The notes: generated by a model from the letters alone, not told the origin. DNA of 64,000 bases from Porticoccaceae bacterium (GCA_902557735.1 CACEBC010000002.1:1-64000), one strand, 5' to 3'. Counted from the first letter of the stretch, positions 19,465 through 30,065 are shown. Made by a program: numbers and translations.

Positions 19465-20388
19465 TTCAGCTTCTATTTCTGGAAGAGCCGTAAACAGATC
19501 GGCGACCAAACCGTAATCGGCGACAGAAAATATAGGCGCCTCTTCATCTTTATTTATAGCAACAATGACTTTGCTATCTTTCATACCGGCGAGGTGTTGT
19601 ATCGCGCCAGAGATCCCCACCGCGACATAAAGGTCCGGAGCCACTATTTTACCCGTCTGACCGACTTGCATGTCGTTGGGTGCATATCCGGCGTCGACTG
19701 CTGCTCGGGAGGCGCCTACTGCCGCTCCAAGGGTATCTGCTAGCTTGTATATCATGGAAAAATTTTCTTCGCTTCCCAGCGCTCTTCCACCAGATACGAC
19801 TGTTCCAGCAGCTGTTAATTCGGGACGATCCGATTCCGCAACCTCTTCTCCTATAAATCTTGATTTTTGGGCATCGTGCGCTGAACTGATAGGAATGATT
19901 TGTGCTGATCCACCAGAAGTTGCTGCTGCATCAAAGGCCGTACCGCGAACTGTGATTATTTTCTTGGGATCATTGCTTTTCACTGTTGCTATCATACTTC
20001 CAGCATAAATTGGACGCTCAAAAGTATCATCGCTTACCACAGCAATAATATCTGAGATGGCCTGCAAATCCAATAAGGCGGCGACCCGAGGCATGAAGTT
20101 TTTGGCGGAGGTAGTAGCGGTCGCTAGTATGTGAGAATATTCTGCGCTTTGCTCGGCCACGAGCAGCGCCAAATTCTCAGCAAGCCCGAACTCATATGCC
20201 TGATCATTGGCATGCAAAATCTTTCCAATGTTCGCGACCTCAGCCGCCTGTTCAGCGACGCTTGTGCTATCTTTCCCAGCAACTAACATATCTATGTCCC
20301 CGCCAATCTCAAGAGCAGCGGTCACCGCATTTAAAGTGGCTGCGTTTAGAGAAACATTGTCATGTTCGGCTACTATTAAAATGCTCAT
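19459..20388 (-). CDS. etfA: Electron transfer flavoprotein subunit alpha
   Basis: EtfA with EtfB forms the FAD/AMP heterodimer that accepts electrons from acyl-CoA and related dehydrogenases and passes them to ETF:ubiquinone oxidoreductase. The 309-residue protein has the Rossmann-like N-terminal domain and the C-terminal FAD domain with the stretches [26 protein letters not shown] and [12 protein letters not shown], ending [10 protein letters not shown]. The ATG at 20388 has AAGGTG upstream and shares one base with the etfB stop. The quinone oxidoreductase gene lies divergently upstream of etfB, so the whole electron path is encoded here. Confidence 0.97.
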   Translation of the reverse strand: MSILIVAEHDNVSLNAATLNAVTAALEIGGDIDMLVAGKDSTSVAEQAAEVANIGKILHANDQAYEFGLAENLALLVAEQSAEYSHILATATTSAKNFMPRVAALLDLQAISDIIAVVSDDTFERPIYAGSMIATVKSNDPKKIITVRGTAFDAAATSGGSAQIIPISSAHDAQKSRFIGEEVAESDRPELTAAGTVVSGGRALGSEENFSMIYKLADTLGAAVGASRAAVDAGYAPNDMQVGQTGKIVAPDLYVAVGISGAIQHLAGMKDSKVIVAINKDEEAPIFSVADYGLVADLFTALPEIEAEL

Positions 20389-21137
20389 CAAATCACCTTA
20401 GCTTCATTTTTAAGTTTATCTACCAGCTGTCTGCTGTCTTCTACAATAATCCCAGCTTGCCTATCGGGAGGCAATTTGACCCCGATCAAGTTCGTTCTTA
20501 GTGCCACGTTTACCCCCAACTCTTCGGGCGTGACAGTCTCAAGTGGTTTCCGTTTAGCCTTCATTATATTAGGCAGTGAAGCATACCTTGGCTCATTAAG
20601 TCTTAAATCCGCAGTCACTATAGCCGGAAGCGAAAGAGACAGCGTTTGCAGGCCTCCATCTACCTCGCGGACAACCGTTGCTTCCGAGTTTTGAATCAAT
20701 AAATCTGAAGCAAATGTGGCTTGCCCGTAGCCAGTTAGCGCTCCGAGCATTTGTCCGGTTTGGTTATTGTCCCCATCGATGGCTTGTTTGCCAAGCAGCA
20801 CAAGGTCGGGCTCTTCACGAGCGCATAATTTTTGCAAACATTTCGCTACGGCCAGCGGCTCGACAACTACATCAGTTGACACAAGTATGGCGCGGTCCGC
20901 TCCCAAGGCTAATGCGGTTCGAAGTTGCTCCTGCGACTGTTCCTGGCCAACGGATACAGCGACAATTTCAGATGCCATCCCTTTCTCTTTTAGTCTCACT
21001 GCCTCTTCTACAGCGATTTCACAAAAGGGGTTAATTGACATTTTCAAGTTCGCAAGATCTGCGTCACTACCATCAGCCTTTGGCCTGACTTTTACGTTGT
21101 AGTCCACGACTCTCTTGACGGGTACTAGTACTTTCAT
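20388..21137 (-). CDS. etfB: Electron transfer flavoprotein subunit beta
   Basis: EtfB binds AMP and contains the recognition loop used by dehydrogenase partners. The 249 residues start [18 protein letters not shown] and contain the AMP/fold motifs [19 protein letters not shown] and [10 protein letters not shown]. The ETF-beta signature region is visible as [19 protein letters not shown] followed by KAKRKPLE. It is the first gene of the etfBA operon, divergent from the ETF-quinone oxidoreductase gene across a 298-bp region. Confidence 0.97.
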   Translation of the reverse strand: MKVLVPVKRVVDYNVKVRPKADGSDADLANLKMSINPFCEIAVEEAVRLKEKGMASEIVAVSVGQEQSQEQLRTALALGADRAILVSTDVVVEPLAVAKCLQKLCAREEPDLVLLGKQAIDGDNNQTGQMLGALTGYGQATFASDLLIQNSEATVVREVDGGLQTLSLSLPAIVTADLRLNEPRYASLPNIMKAKRKPLETVTPEELGVNVALRTNLIGVKLPPDRQAGIIVEDSRQLVDKLKNEAKVI

Positions 21138-21359
21138 GAGGTCCCCTAACCTGGCAAGTGATCTAAGCCATCCTGCAGCTGACGGGCGACTTTACGATCA
21201 AGTTATACGAAGCGCGCCATATTGCCAACTTTTTAGCGCAAAATCAATGACCGCATCAGCTCGATATTCTAAATTGCAAAAATGTGTCATTGAGTGATTA
21301 CCATCTTTTTACGCCCAACGAACCGTATAAGATCGTGTTTTACATCTTTTCTCGAAAAA

Positions 21360-21389
21360 TTGCATTTAATGGCTATCTCTGTGCATTAT
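21360..21389 (+). promoter_or_regulatory. Possible promoter of the ETF:ubiquinone oxidoreductase gene
   Basis: TTGCAT (21360-21365) and CATTAT (21384-21389) are 18 bp apart, in the 298-bp divergent region between etfB and the oxidoreductase gene, about 47 bp before its start. I saw no PsrA-like operator in the region. Confidence 0.3.
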
Positions 21390-21435
21390 TTGTAAAATGT
21401 GACGAAATCTTGCTAGCGTTCTTGGAGGTGGAACA

Positions 21436-23079
21436 TTGGAAAGGGAATATATGGATTATGACGTGGTGATTGTGGGTGCCGGCCCAGCCGGGCTCTCAGC
21501 TGCTTGTAGGCTCAAGCAGATCAACGATCGCATTTCCGTATGCATTGTTGAAAAAGGTTCTGAAGTCGGAGCCCACATTTTATCTGGCGCCGTTTTTGAA
21601 CCTTCTGCCATCAATGAATTATTTCCAGATTGGTCCGACAAGCAAGCCCCTCTCGTTACGCCGGTGACAAAAGATGATATTTATTTCATGTATAGCGATA
21701 AACGAGCCTTCCGTGTTCCATCGCTCCTCGCGCCCAAAACTATGAATAACCACGGTAATTTCATAATCAGCTTAGGAAAATTATGTCGATGGCTTGCCGA
21801 GCAAGCTGAGAATATGGGAGTCGAGATATTTCCTGGATTTGCTGCATCAGAAATACTATTCGGCGACGAAAATGAGGTCAGAGGGGTTATCACTGGAGAC
21901 ATGGGCGTTGATAAAGATGGTAAAGAAAAAGATTCTTTTATGCCGGGCATGGAGCTCAGAGCTAAGTACACATTATTTGCTGAAGGTTGCAGAGGACACC
22001 TTGGAAAACAATTGATATCGAAATATGGCCTTGACCAAGACAAAAATCCTCAACATTACGGAATTGGCATTAAAGAGTTATGGAAGGTACCAGACGAGAA
22101 CTATCATCCAGGGTTAGTAATTCACTCGGCCGGTTGGCCTCTGGGATTTGGACGCAAGTCAACTGGCGGCGGCTTTTTGTATCATCTTGAAGAAAATCAA
22201 GTAGTCGTGGGACTGATCACGGATCTCTCCTACACTAACCCTTATCTCAGTCCCTATGACGAGTTTCAAAGGTACAAGCATCATCCTAAAATTGCCAAGT
22301 ATCTCACAGGTGGGGAGCGCCTATCTTATGGTGCTCGGGCATTGACAAAAGGCGGCTTGCAATCGCAACCGAAAATGTCCATGTCGGGCGGACTTTTAAT
22401 CGGTGATAATGCGGGCACCTTAAATAGCGCAAAGATCAAAGGGAGTCATACCGCAATGAAGAGCGGTATGCTTGCAGCGGAATCGATTGCGCAGGCAATT
22501 GAGGACGGTCGCGCACATGATGATCTCACAGATTATGCTAAGAGATTTGAACGCTCATCGATTTTTGCCGAACTCCATATGCAAAGAAACTTCAGCCCTG
22601 CTCTGCACAAACTGGGAACCTTGATTGGAGCCGCTTATGCATTTGTAGACATTAACCTTTTTAATGGCAAATTGCCCTGGACTCTAGAGGACAATAAACC
22701 TGATCATCAGACGCTGAAACCTGCAGCTGAATGCACAAAAATTGATTATCCAAAATATGATGGCTTGTTAAGTTTTGACAAATCATCATCCGTTTTTCTT
22801 TCGAGCACAAATCATGAAGAAGACCAACCTTGCCATCTAAAGCTCCTCGATAAAGATTTACCATTGTCTCTGAATCTACAACTATATGATGAACCCGCAC
22901 AAAGATATTGTCCTGCCGGAGTTTATGAAATTATCAGTGATGATCAGGGTCAAAATCGCTTTCAAATCAACGCTCAAAATTGCGTGCACTGCAAAACATG
23001 CGATATTAAGGAACCCAGCCAAAACATTGTTTGGCAAGTGCCTGAGGGTGCTGGCGGCCCGAACTATCCGAATATGTAG
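21436..23079 (+). CDS. Electron transfer flavoprotein-ubiquinone oxidoreductase
   Basis: This membrane-associated iron-sulfur flavoprotein moves electrons from reduced ETF to ubiquinone. The 547 residues show the FAD motif VVIVGAGPAGLSAACRL at the N-terminus, a central GWPLGFGRKSTGGG block and GDNAGTLNS. The C-terminal 4Fe-4S cluster site is made by an early Cys (RYCPAGVYE) and the NCVHCKTCDIKEPSQ motif. The start is a TTG at 21436 with a very strong GGAGG at 21424-21428 and a 7-base spacing; it gives the family's typical MEREYMDYD opening, so the rare start codon is preferred over the ATG at 21451. It works with etfBA next door. Confidence 0.96.
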   Translation: MEREYMDYDVVIVGAGPAGLSAACRLKQINDRISVCIVEKGSEVGAHILSGAVFEPSAINELFPDWSDKQAPLVTPVTKDDIYFMYSDKRAFRVPSLLAPKTMNNHGNFIISLGKLCRWLAEQAENMGVEIFPGFAASEILFGDENEVRGVITGDMGVDKDGKEKDSFMPGMELRAKYTLFAEGCRGHLGKQLISKYGLDQDKNPQHYGIGIKELWKVPDENYHPGLVIHSAGWPLGFGRKSTGGGFLYHLEENQVVVGLITDLSYTNPYLSPYDEFQRYKHHPKIAKYLTGGERLSYGARALTKGGLQSQPKMSMSGGLLIGDNAGTLNSAKIKGSHTAMKSGMLAAESIAQAIEDGRAHDDLTDYAKRFERSSIFAELHMQRNFSPALHKLGTLIGAAYAFVDINLFNGKLPWTLEDNKPDHQTLKPAAECTKIDYPKYDGLLSFDKSSSVFLSSTNHEEDQPCHLKLLDKDLPLSLNLQLYDEPAQRYCPAGVYEIISDDQGQNRFQINAQNCVHCKTCDIKEPSQNIVWQVPEGAGGPNYPNM

Positions 23080-23103
23080 TTTGCTCGATGCTAATCTTCA
23101 AGT

Positions 23104-23658
23104 CTACTCTAAGTCGAACTGAACGCCCATGCTCTCGATTACATGACCACTCGGCATCCCTTTCGGCATTCCCCAGGACACCAGCTCATAAAATACGCTT
23201 CTACTGATCAGACCTTTCATACCATCGCGAACCAACACCAGAGGTATTGGTTCGTCTGAACCTCGCTCATATTCAATGCAAAAAGGGTGGTCATTGCTCA
23301 TAACTATCAGTTCATCAGTATGAGTTAACAGCGAAATTATTTGATGGCCAGCCTTGCACGCCCGATCCGCTCGAATTATCAAAAAAGGAGCTAATTCTAC
23401 GGTAATCCTCCATTTTTCCTCTGGAGTGATTAGAAAATAGTCATCCCCCTCTCTTAATAGAAGGGAACTGAAGAATTTAACGAGTGAAGCTCGCCTAATT
23501 TCGCTCCCCTCATGCAACCACTTCCCTTGACGATTAATAACTATGTCAATATCCCCACACAACGGAGTTTTCCAATCTTCAACCGGCGGTAGATTTTTCA
23601 TTGACTGACTTTGACGTTCTAACTGAGACTTGAATAAACGAAAAAGATCCTCAGTCAT
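23104..23658 (-). CDS. DUF1285-family protein
   Basis: This 184-residue cytoplasmic protein belongs to the DUF1285 family. Recognisable blocks are PPVEDWKTPLCGDIDIVI, the SLVKFFSSLLLREGDDYFL stretch, ITPEEKWRITVELAPF and the final SGHVIESMGVQFDL. No enzymatic motif or membrane segment is visible and the role is unknown. The open frame extends to 23697 but the ATG at 23658 lies one base after the stop of the upstream TetR gene, showing translational coupling. A DUF1285 gene next to a TetR regulator near the etf genes also occurs in Pseudomonas as I recall it, so a link to ETF-dependent metabolism is possible but unproven. Confidence 0.85.
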   Translation of the reverse strand: MTEDLFRLFKSQLERQSQSMKNLPPVEDWKTPLCGDIDIVINRQGKWLHEGSEIRRASLVKFFSSLLLREGDDYFLITPEEKWRITVELAPFLIIRADRACKAGHQIISLLTHTDELIVMSNDHPFCIEYERGSDEPIPLVLVRDGMKGLISRSVFYELVSWGMPKGMPSGHVIESMGVQFDLE

Positions 23659-23659
23659 A

Positions 23660-24322
23660 TTAAAAGTCTGAGTTGTGAATAAGAGTATCGCTATCAAAAC
23701 TTATGGTTTTAAATATATCGGCAAAAAGATCCAGAGATTCGTTCACACCGATAGTCCATTCCACAGTTTCATTTATATACAGCTCGATGGCTGCATAAGC
23801 CAAAGACCAACATGCCAGGTAATGATACTGATCGGACAGACATGCTGATGCCCGGCTTTTACCCACTGATCTTATCGATGCCCCTAATATTCGGGCATTT
23901 GCCTTTTTTAAACGGTCTAACTCCTCAAAAGATGGTTTGTCTCTCAGGCTGCTTAAATGTTTTTCTAATCTATGAGCAAGCCTGTCTAACTCTGGATCGG
24001 CTAACTTCGCTAGAAGATATGCTTTCGGTTCTTGACCCGTGTAATTTTCCAACTTAGGCGAGTGAGCTTTAGTCAAAATCCGGTTAATGTTCTCTTCATA
24101 ATCCTTTACTACTCGCAATAGGATTGCATCTTTGGAATGAAAATGCTTGTATATCGTCCCCTTTCCCACCCCAGCCAAAGCAGCGATTTTTGATACAGTG
24201 ATATCTGATATACCGCCTTGCAAGCATAGGTTTCGGGCTGCATCAATGATTTTCTGCTCTCTCGCAAGGAATAAACGTTTCTTTTGTCTAATTCTATCTG
24301 GACTGATATTAGGCTCATTCAT
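23660..24322 (-). CDS. TetR-family transcriptional regulator
   Basis: This DNA-binding repressor-type protein has 220 residues from the ATG at 24322; the frame is also open to 24379. The helix-turn-helix is clear: IIDAARNLCLQGGISDITV, then SKIAALAGVGKGTIYKHFH followed by SKDAILL, at about residues 25-75. The remaining C-terminal helices form the ligand domain and do not match a known subfamily that I can name. It is one base from the DUF1285 gene and divides the etf region from thrH. Ligand and targets cannot be read from the sequence. Confidence 0.9.
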   Translation of the reverse strand: MNEPNISPDRIRQKKRLFLAREQKIIDAARNLCLQGGISDITVSKIAALAGVGKGTIYKHFHSKDAILLRVVKDYEENINRILTKAHSPKLENYTGQEPKAYLLAKLADPELDRLAHRLEKHLSSLRDKPSFEELDRLKKANARILGASIRSVGKSRASACLSDQYHYLACWSLAYAAIELYINETVEWTIGVNESLDLFADIFKTISFDSDTLIHNSDF

Positions 24323-24390
24323 ATTCGAAATTTTGTTTTTTATTTTGGGCTGAGGGAAAACCGCCGTTTCACTCCACAAATTCTATCTAA

Positions 24391-25008
24391 CTAAATTAGC
24401 AAATCACGATTTGAAGCTCTAACGAACTGTATTTTTAACTCCTCGTAGCTCTCAACGGCCGGGAATTGCGGGTATTGTTCAATGACCTGCTGCGGGGCTC
24501 GAAATAGAATTCCAAAATCTGCCTCTTTGAGCATTTCCATGTCATTGTAGGAATCTCCTGCGGCGATAGTTTTATAATAAATACTCTTTAGAGCAACCAC
24601 CGCTTGTCGCTTTGGATTCGCTTGTCTGAGTTTGTAACCAACCAAGAAGTCATTGTCGTCGACCTCTAATTCGTGACACATGAGAGTCGGAAAACCGAGC
24701 TTCTTCATCAGAGATTGAGCAAATACATAAAATGTATCAGAAAGAATAATTACTTGAAATCTCTCCTTCAACCAACCAAGAAATTCAGTTGCACCATCAA
24801 GAGGCTCGAGCTCATCGATTACTCGTCTAATACCATTCAGGGTCAAGCTATTGTCCCTTAAAATATCTAGCCGATATCTCATAAGAACATCATAATCTGG
24901 CTCGTCTCTGGTGGTTCTTTTTAAGGCTGCGATACCGACTTCATCAGCGAGAGCGACCCATATTTCAGGTACCAACACCCCTTCGAGGTCAAGACAAGCA
25001 ATTTCCAT
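24391..25008 (-). CDS. thrH: Phosphoserine phosphatase/homoserine phosphotransferase ThrH
   Basis: ThrH is a HAD-family enzyme that dephosphorylates phosphoserine and can move the phosphate to homoserine, linking serine and threonine synthesis. The 205-residue protein matches Pseudomonas ThrH closely along its length. The unusual HAD motif I reads CLDLEGVLVPE, with Glu in place of the usual second Asp, as is typical of ThrH. Motif II is VVIL-like (QVIILSDTFY) and the last motif is AAGDSYNDMEML. The gene stands between the TetR-DUF1285 pair and cysB, all on the minus strand. Confidence 0.95.
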   Translation of the reverse strand: MEIACLDLEGVLVPEIWVALADEVGIAALKRTTRDEPDYDVLMRYRLDILRDNSLTLNGIRRVIDELEPLDGATEFLGWLKERFQVIILSDTFYVFAQSLMKKLGFPTLMCHELEVDDNDFLVGYKLRQANPKRQAVVALKSIYYKTIAAGDSYNDMEMLKEADFGILFRAPQQVIEQYPQFPAVESYEELKIQFVRASNRDLLI

Positions 25009-25115
25009 GAATATATGGCCCCGGCAAATATTTTGAGAACTTTACGAAAAATTTGTCTCTGTATCAATTATAATGTTAGAAATTAACCATGATCAATCCA
25101 ATGTTTAATATCGGT

Positions 25116-26093
<978 letters not shown>

Positions 26094-26318
26094 TTAAATC
26101 CTTGTTATGGCAATTTAAGAAAAGATCCTCGTTTGGATTCAATGGGACCTCTAGTTATTGCCAAACTTTCTAAAAATGGCTTTGTTATTCTAATATCGAA
26201 TACACGTGCAATCAATTTTCCGTAGTCCTCTCCATGAGTCTTCCTGAAAAGGAATCAATAAAGCAATCAATTCGATATCAATTATGCTAGCAATCGCTAT
26301 GCTAGCTATCAGTTTCAG

Positions 26319-27227
26319 TCATTCTGAAATCTCATTCGCGACACCATGAGGGACATGTCCAGAAGAAATATAATCACGTGCAGAAGTGCAGTGAAATTGT
26401 TGATCATCGAAAAAAATATCAGCGTTAAATGATTTTAAAAAAGGCGTCTTATCTAATCCCCCCAAAAATAAACTCTCGTCAATACGAATATTCCACTTTC
26501 TTAAAGTGCGAATGACGCGTTCATGAGTCGGCGCTCCTCTGGCTGTCACTAAAGCGGTTCTAATAGGACAATTTTCAATAGGGAACTCGATTTGCAATCC
26601 ATGCAATGCATCAAGAAAACTTTTAAAAGGCCCTGGATCCATTGGTTGATTGGCCGATCTCGTCTCATTTTCATAAAAAGCTTCCAGCCCGTCTTGTTTA
26701 AAGATTCGCTCGGAAGCATCTGAAAACAAAACTGCATCCCCATCAAATGCAATTCTTAGTTCGTCCAGTTCATTCTGCTTTTTTTTGGAGGGCAGTAGCG
26801 TTGCAGCAGCCAAACCATAATCGAGCGCGTTTCGGACATCCTTAGCGTTAGTTGAAAGAAACAAATGACACTGGAAAGCTGATACATATCGGTAGGGAGA
26901 TTTTCCACCTGAAAAGGCCGCACGAGAAATATTCAAGCCATAATGAGCGATCGAATTAAAGACCCGCAGCCCCGTATCAGCGGAATTTCGTGATAAAAGA
27001 ATAACTTCGACTCGAGGGTTTCCATCCAGCTTGTCATTTATGCTGAGTAGTTTATTAACTAAAGGAAATGCCTCTCCAGGATCTAATGCTTCATCCTCGT
27101 GATCACGCTGATAGGATGCATAAGCTTCAACTCCTTTTGTCTCGAATACATTGTGACTAACTCGCATGTCAAACAAAGCAGCGGAAGAGATCGCTACTAC
27201 TAACTTTGGTTTTACGATTTCTACCAT
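26319..27227 (-). CDS. 5'-nucleotidase, cytosolic NT5C1-like
   Basis: This HAD-fold enzyme (Pfam 5-nucleotidase, PF06189) removes the phosphate from nucleoside monophosphates, with AMP the usual substrate of its animal relatives. The 302 residues match NT5C1A-type proteins across the chain: AISSAALFDM near the N-terminus, EAFPLVNKLLSIN, VFNSIAHYGLNISRAAFSGG, RIAFDGDAVLFSDASERIF, CPIRTALVTARGAP and FFDDQQFH. It starts 6 bp after the stop of the AGCS symporter, so it is the last gene of a cluster with that transporter and the PLP enzyme. Why a nucleotidase is coupled to amino-acid uptake is not evident. Confidence 0.88.
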   Translation of the reverse strand: MVEIVKPKLVVAISSAALFDMRVSHNVFETKGVEAYASYQRDHEDEALDPGEAFPLVNKLLSINDKLDGNPRVEVILLSRNSADTGLRVFNSIAHYGLNISRAAFSGGKSPYRYVSAFQCHLFLSTNAKDVRNALDYGLAAATLLPSKKKQNELDELRIAFDGDAVLFSDASERIFKQDGLEAFYENETRSANQPMDPGPFKSFLDALHGLQIEFPIENCPIRTALVTARGAPTHERVIRTLRKWNIRIDESLFLGGLDKTPFLKSFNADIFFDDQQFHCTSARDYISSGHVPHGVANEISE

Positions 27228-27233
27228 ATCAAT

Positions 27234-28595
27234 TCAATAGGTTGTTTCGTGAGCGTTGACATCTGACTCATGAGCATTAGCATGGTATTCTCGAGTCAAA
27301 CGAAACACCACTGGTGCGAGAAGAATTAGGGCAACTAAATTTGGTAATGCCATCAAGCCATTTAGCGCATCCGATATTTTCCATACTAATCCAAGTGTCA
27401 TTTGTGTCCCCAAAAATACGCCCGCTACCCAAAGGGTCCGAAAAGGTATTATCACAGCTGGGCCTAATAAAAATTCGGCACACCGCTCACCGTAATAACT
27501 CCAACCTAATATTGAAGTAAAAGCGAATAATACAATGCAGGTCGTTAAAATATCGCTTCCCAAAGGCAGATTAGTATCAAAAGCACTTAGTGTCATATTC
27601 GCGCCTTCCGCTTCTCCGTTCCAAACTCCACTTACCACCAATACCAAACCAGTCATCGTGCATACAACAAGAGTGTCGATAAAAGTTCCCAGCATAGCTA
27701 TGGTTCCCTGCCTTACCGGGCTATCAGTCTCAGCGGCGGCATGAGCAATCGGAGCCGATCCTAAGCCCGCCTCATTTGAGAAAATACCTCTAGCCACTCC
27801 CATTCTTAGAGCCATCGAGACCGTGGCCCCGGCAAATCCGCCCGCTGCAGCCACGCCATTAAACGCGCTGTCTATTATCAAATAAATAGCAGCAGGCACT
27901 TTATCGTAATTGAGAATCAAAATGATTGCGGTGCTGGAGATGTAAAGTAAAGCCATCGCAGGGACAAGCCTCCCAGCAACTTCTGCTATCCTTTTTAACC
28001 CCCCTAGAAGAACAAGAGCAACAAGAGCCATCATTGTAATTCCGCTATAAAACGTCGGGATAGAGTATGTTTCAAGGAGCACCTGAGATACAGCATTTGA
28101 TTGAACAGTGTTTGCCAATCCAAAACCGGCGATCGCACCAAAAAACGCGAACATAGCGCCGAGCCAAGACCATTTGGGTCCCAATCCGTTCTTAATATAG
28201 TACATGGGACCGCCTACTTTTTTTCCAGTGTCGTCTGTTTCCCTATAGTTAACAGCTAATACCGCTTCTGCGTATTTGGTTGCGATGCCTACTGTGGCAG
28301 TACACCACATCCAAAAGAGAGCTCCAGGTCCGCCAATTCCCACAGCTGTTGCAACACCAGCAATATTTCCAGTCCCAATGGTAGACGATAAAGCGGTCAT
28401 AAGAGCATTAAACGGGCTTATTTCACCCTCACCAGACCCATTTCGTCCTCTAAAAAGAAGGCGGAATGCATACGGAATATTGGTAAGCGTCTTACCTTTG
28501 AGCCCAATAGTGAGATAAATGCCCGTCCCCAGAATTAGCGTTAACATGAAAGGGCCCCAAATAATTGCATTTGCCGCATCTACAAAAGCTTCCAT
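27234..28595 (-). CDS. Sodium:alanine/glycine symporter (AGCS family), second copy
   Basis: This inner-membrane Na+-coupled amino-acid importer has 453 residues and about ten membrane segments. Family blocks include ALMTALSSTIGTGNIAGVA, GALFWMWCTATVGIATKY, KVGGPMYYIKNGLG, GIFSNEAGLGSAPIAHAA and SILGWSYYGERCAEFLLG. It is preceded 27 bp upstream by the D-cysteine-desulfhydrase-like gene and followed after 6 bp by the nucleotidase gene. The adjacency suggests that it imports a substrate of the PLP enzyme, perhaps a D-amino acid; that is inference. It differs markedly from the AGCS protein at 13246-14691. Confidence 0.93.
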   Translation of the reverse strand: MEAFVDAANAIIWGPFMLTLILGTGIYLTIGLKGKTLTNIPYAFRLLFRGRNGSGEGEISPFNALMTALSSTIGTGNIAGVATAVGIGGPGALFWMWCTATVGIATKYAEAVLAVNYRETDDTGKKVGGPMYYIKNGLGPKWSWLGAMFAFFGAIAGFGLANTVQSNAVSQVLLETYSIPTFYSGITMMALVALVLLGGLKRIAEVAGRLVPAMALLYISSTAIILILNYDKVPAAIYLIIDSAFNGVAAAGGFAGATVSMALRMGVARGIFSNEAGLGSAPIAHAAAETDSPVRQGTIAMLGTFIDTLVVCTMTGLVLVVSGVWNGEAEGANMTLSAFDTNLPLGSDILTTCIVLFAFTSILGWSYYGERCAEFLLGPAVIIPFRTLWVAGVFLGTQMTLGLVWKISDALNGLMALPNLVALILLAPVVFRLTREYHANAHESDVNAHETTY

Positions 28596-28622
28596 ATGTT
28601 AACCACCTTAATATTGATTTTG

Positions 28623-29633
28623 TTAAAACCGTTCGGCAGGTATTCTGCAGGGCTGAACACTGCCACTTTGGGCTAAGAGGCCGAATAGACCGCCAGTATG
28701 AACGAATACAATATCCGATACACTATCGAATCGACCACGTTCAATTTCTCGTAACATTCCATAAAATGCTTTGCCAGTGTATACAGGATCTAGGATGATT
28801 CCCTCTAATCGTGCAATCGTCTTAATTACGTCATATACCTCAGGTAAACAGGCTCCGTATCTGGGACCTTTATACTTATCGATGATGAGAATTTCAGGCA
28901 CCTTTGGCGGCTCATATGACCTTCTGCAGCGAAGCCAAGCTTGAATATCAGATTGGATCTTATTTTTAAAATAGGCTTCGTCGTCACATACTGCAAATCC
29001 AATAATTTGCGAATCGATCGAATGGAGACCACATCCCAATAATAGTCCAGCCTGTGTACCGCCCGAGCCTGTAGCAAGAATTATGGCCCCCGGCGTAATC
29101 TGATTCTCGTTAAAATCGATAGCCAACTCCGCCGAGGCATTAATATAACCGCAAACGCCTAGGGAATCACTGCCACCGGTGGGTATAAAGTAAGGTTGAT
29201 GGCCGAGGTCGCTATAATGCTTCAACCATTCTTTAGCATGTATATCTAGCTTAGAATATTCAGCCTTATCAAGATAGGTAATTTCAGCGCCTGTAAGTTT
29301 GCTTATGAAGAGGTTTCCGGAGTTATCTGCCGGGGAGTCCAAACGCAGCAAAAGGTGCGTCTTTAGGCCCAATTGAGCTCCCAAAATAGCGGTTGCCCTG
29401 CAATGATTGGATTGAATACCACCGCAGGTAATGACAGTATCTCGACGTTTATCGCGGACGTCCGCTAAGATAAATTCAAGCTTACGAACTTTATTGCCAG
29501 TTGTACCACAACCGGTAAGATCGTCACGCTTTATCCAAATCCGAGGACCGCCGTACCTTTCGGACAATCTATCCATTGGTTGAAGCGGCGTCGGCAATTG
29601 GGCCAACTCGATTTTCGAGGGCATGAAAGTCAT
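28623..29633 (-). CDS. PLP-dependent D-cysteine desulfhydrase-like enzyme
   Basis: The protein belongs to the ACC deaminase/D-cysteine desulfhydrase family (fold type II PLP enzymes). It has 336 residues with the PLP lysine region GCGTTGNKVRKLEF near the N-terminus, CGGIQSNHCRATA, and the phosphate-binding TGSGGTQAG. Two specificity spots point to D-cysteine desulfhydrase rather than ACC deaminase: DPVYTGKA (the deaminase has Glu after the Tyr) and VHTGG (the deaminase has His-Leu-Gly-Gly). D-cysteine desulfhydrase converts D-cysteine to pyruvate, H2S and ammonia. The start may be 29633 or the ATG at 29624. It is between yajC and an AGCS symporter on one strand. Confidence 0.85.
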   Translation of the reverse strand: MTFMPSKIELAQLPTPLQPMDRLSERYGGPRIWIKRDDLTGCGTTGNKVRKLEFILADVRDKRRDTVITCGGIQSNHCRATAILGAQLGLKTHLLLRLDSPADNSGNLFISKLTGAEITYLDKAEYSKLDIHAKEWLKHYSDLGHQPYFIPTGGSDSLGVCGYINASAELAIDFNENQITPGAIILATGSGGTQAGLLLGCGLHSIDSQIIGFAVCDDEAYFKNKIQSDIQAWLRCRRSYEPPKVPEILIIDKYKGPRYGACLPEVYDVIKTIARLEGIILDPVYTGKAFYGMLREIERGRFDSVSDIVFVHTGGLFGLLAQSGSVQPCRIPAERF

Positions 29634-29659
29634 AAGCCCAAACTATAACTGCTAAAACA

Positions 29660-29989
29660 CTATATTAACTTGATCGTGCCTTTTGGCAATACAGCATGCA
29701 CTGCTGATTTTTGAAATTTCAATTGAGTATTTTGTGCAACGTCAAGGATTAAATACGCATCATCCAGTTTACTAATCTTTCCCAACAGTCCGCTAGTCAG
29801 TATCACTTCGTCTCCCTTAGAAAGAGAACCGATAAGCTCGACGTGTTCCTTTTGTCGCTTCCGTTGCGGTCTTATAATCATGAAGTACATTAACCCGAAA
29901 AGGCCAGCAAAGAGGGCAAATTGAAACATCATATTTGGAGCTGCTGCCTGATTGGCTGCTTGGGAATATGCATTTTCGATAAAGAGCAT
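29660..29989 (-). CDS. yajC: Sec translocon accessory protein YajC
   Basis: YajC is a small single-span inner-membrane protein that associates with SecDF and the SecYEG translocon. The 109-residue product has a short N-terminus, a membrane segment about residues 20-40 (FQFALFAGLFGLMYFMII), the family signature IIRPQRKRQKEH and a cytoplasmic beta domain with GDEVILTSGLLGKI. Normally it sits in the tgt-yajC-secD-secF operon; here none of those genes is adjacent. It is 76 bp downstream of bcp and 26 bp upstream of the D-cysteine-desulfhydrase-like gene. Confidence 0.95.
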   Translation of the reverse strand: MLFIENAYSQAANQAAAPNMMFQFALFAGLFGLMYFMIIRPQRKRQKEHVELIGSLSKGDEVILTSGLLGKISKLDDAYLILDVAQNTQLKFQKSAVHAVLPKGTIKLI

Positions 29990-30065
29990 AGTTTTTTCCT
30001 TTTACTTTTATAATCGCGTCACTGAAGATTAAACAAGAAAATGTAAACTTTTTTCAGCCAGCGAA

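Noticed and set aside
19670-21102. Several plus-strand frames over etfA and etfB
   Set aside because: They are shadows of the etf coding sequences in other frames.
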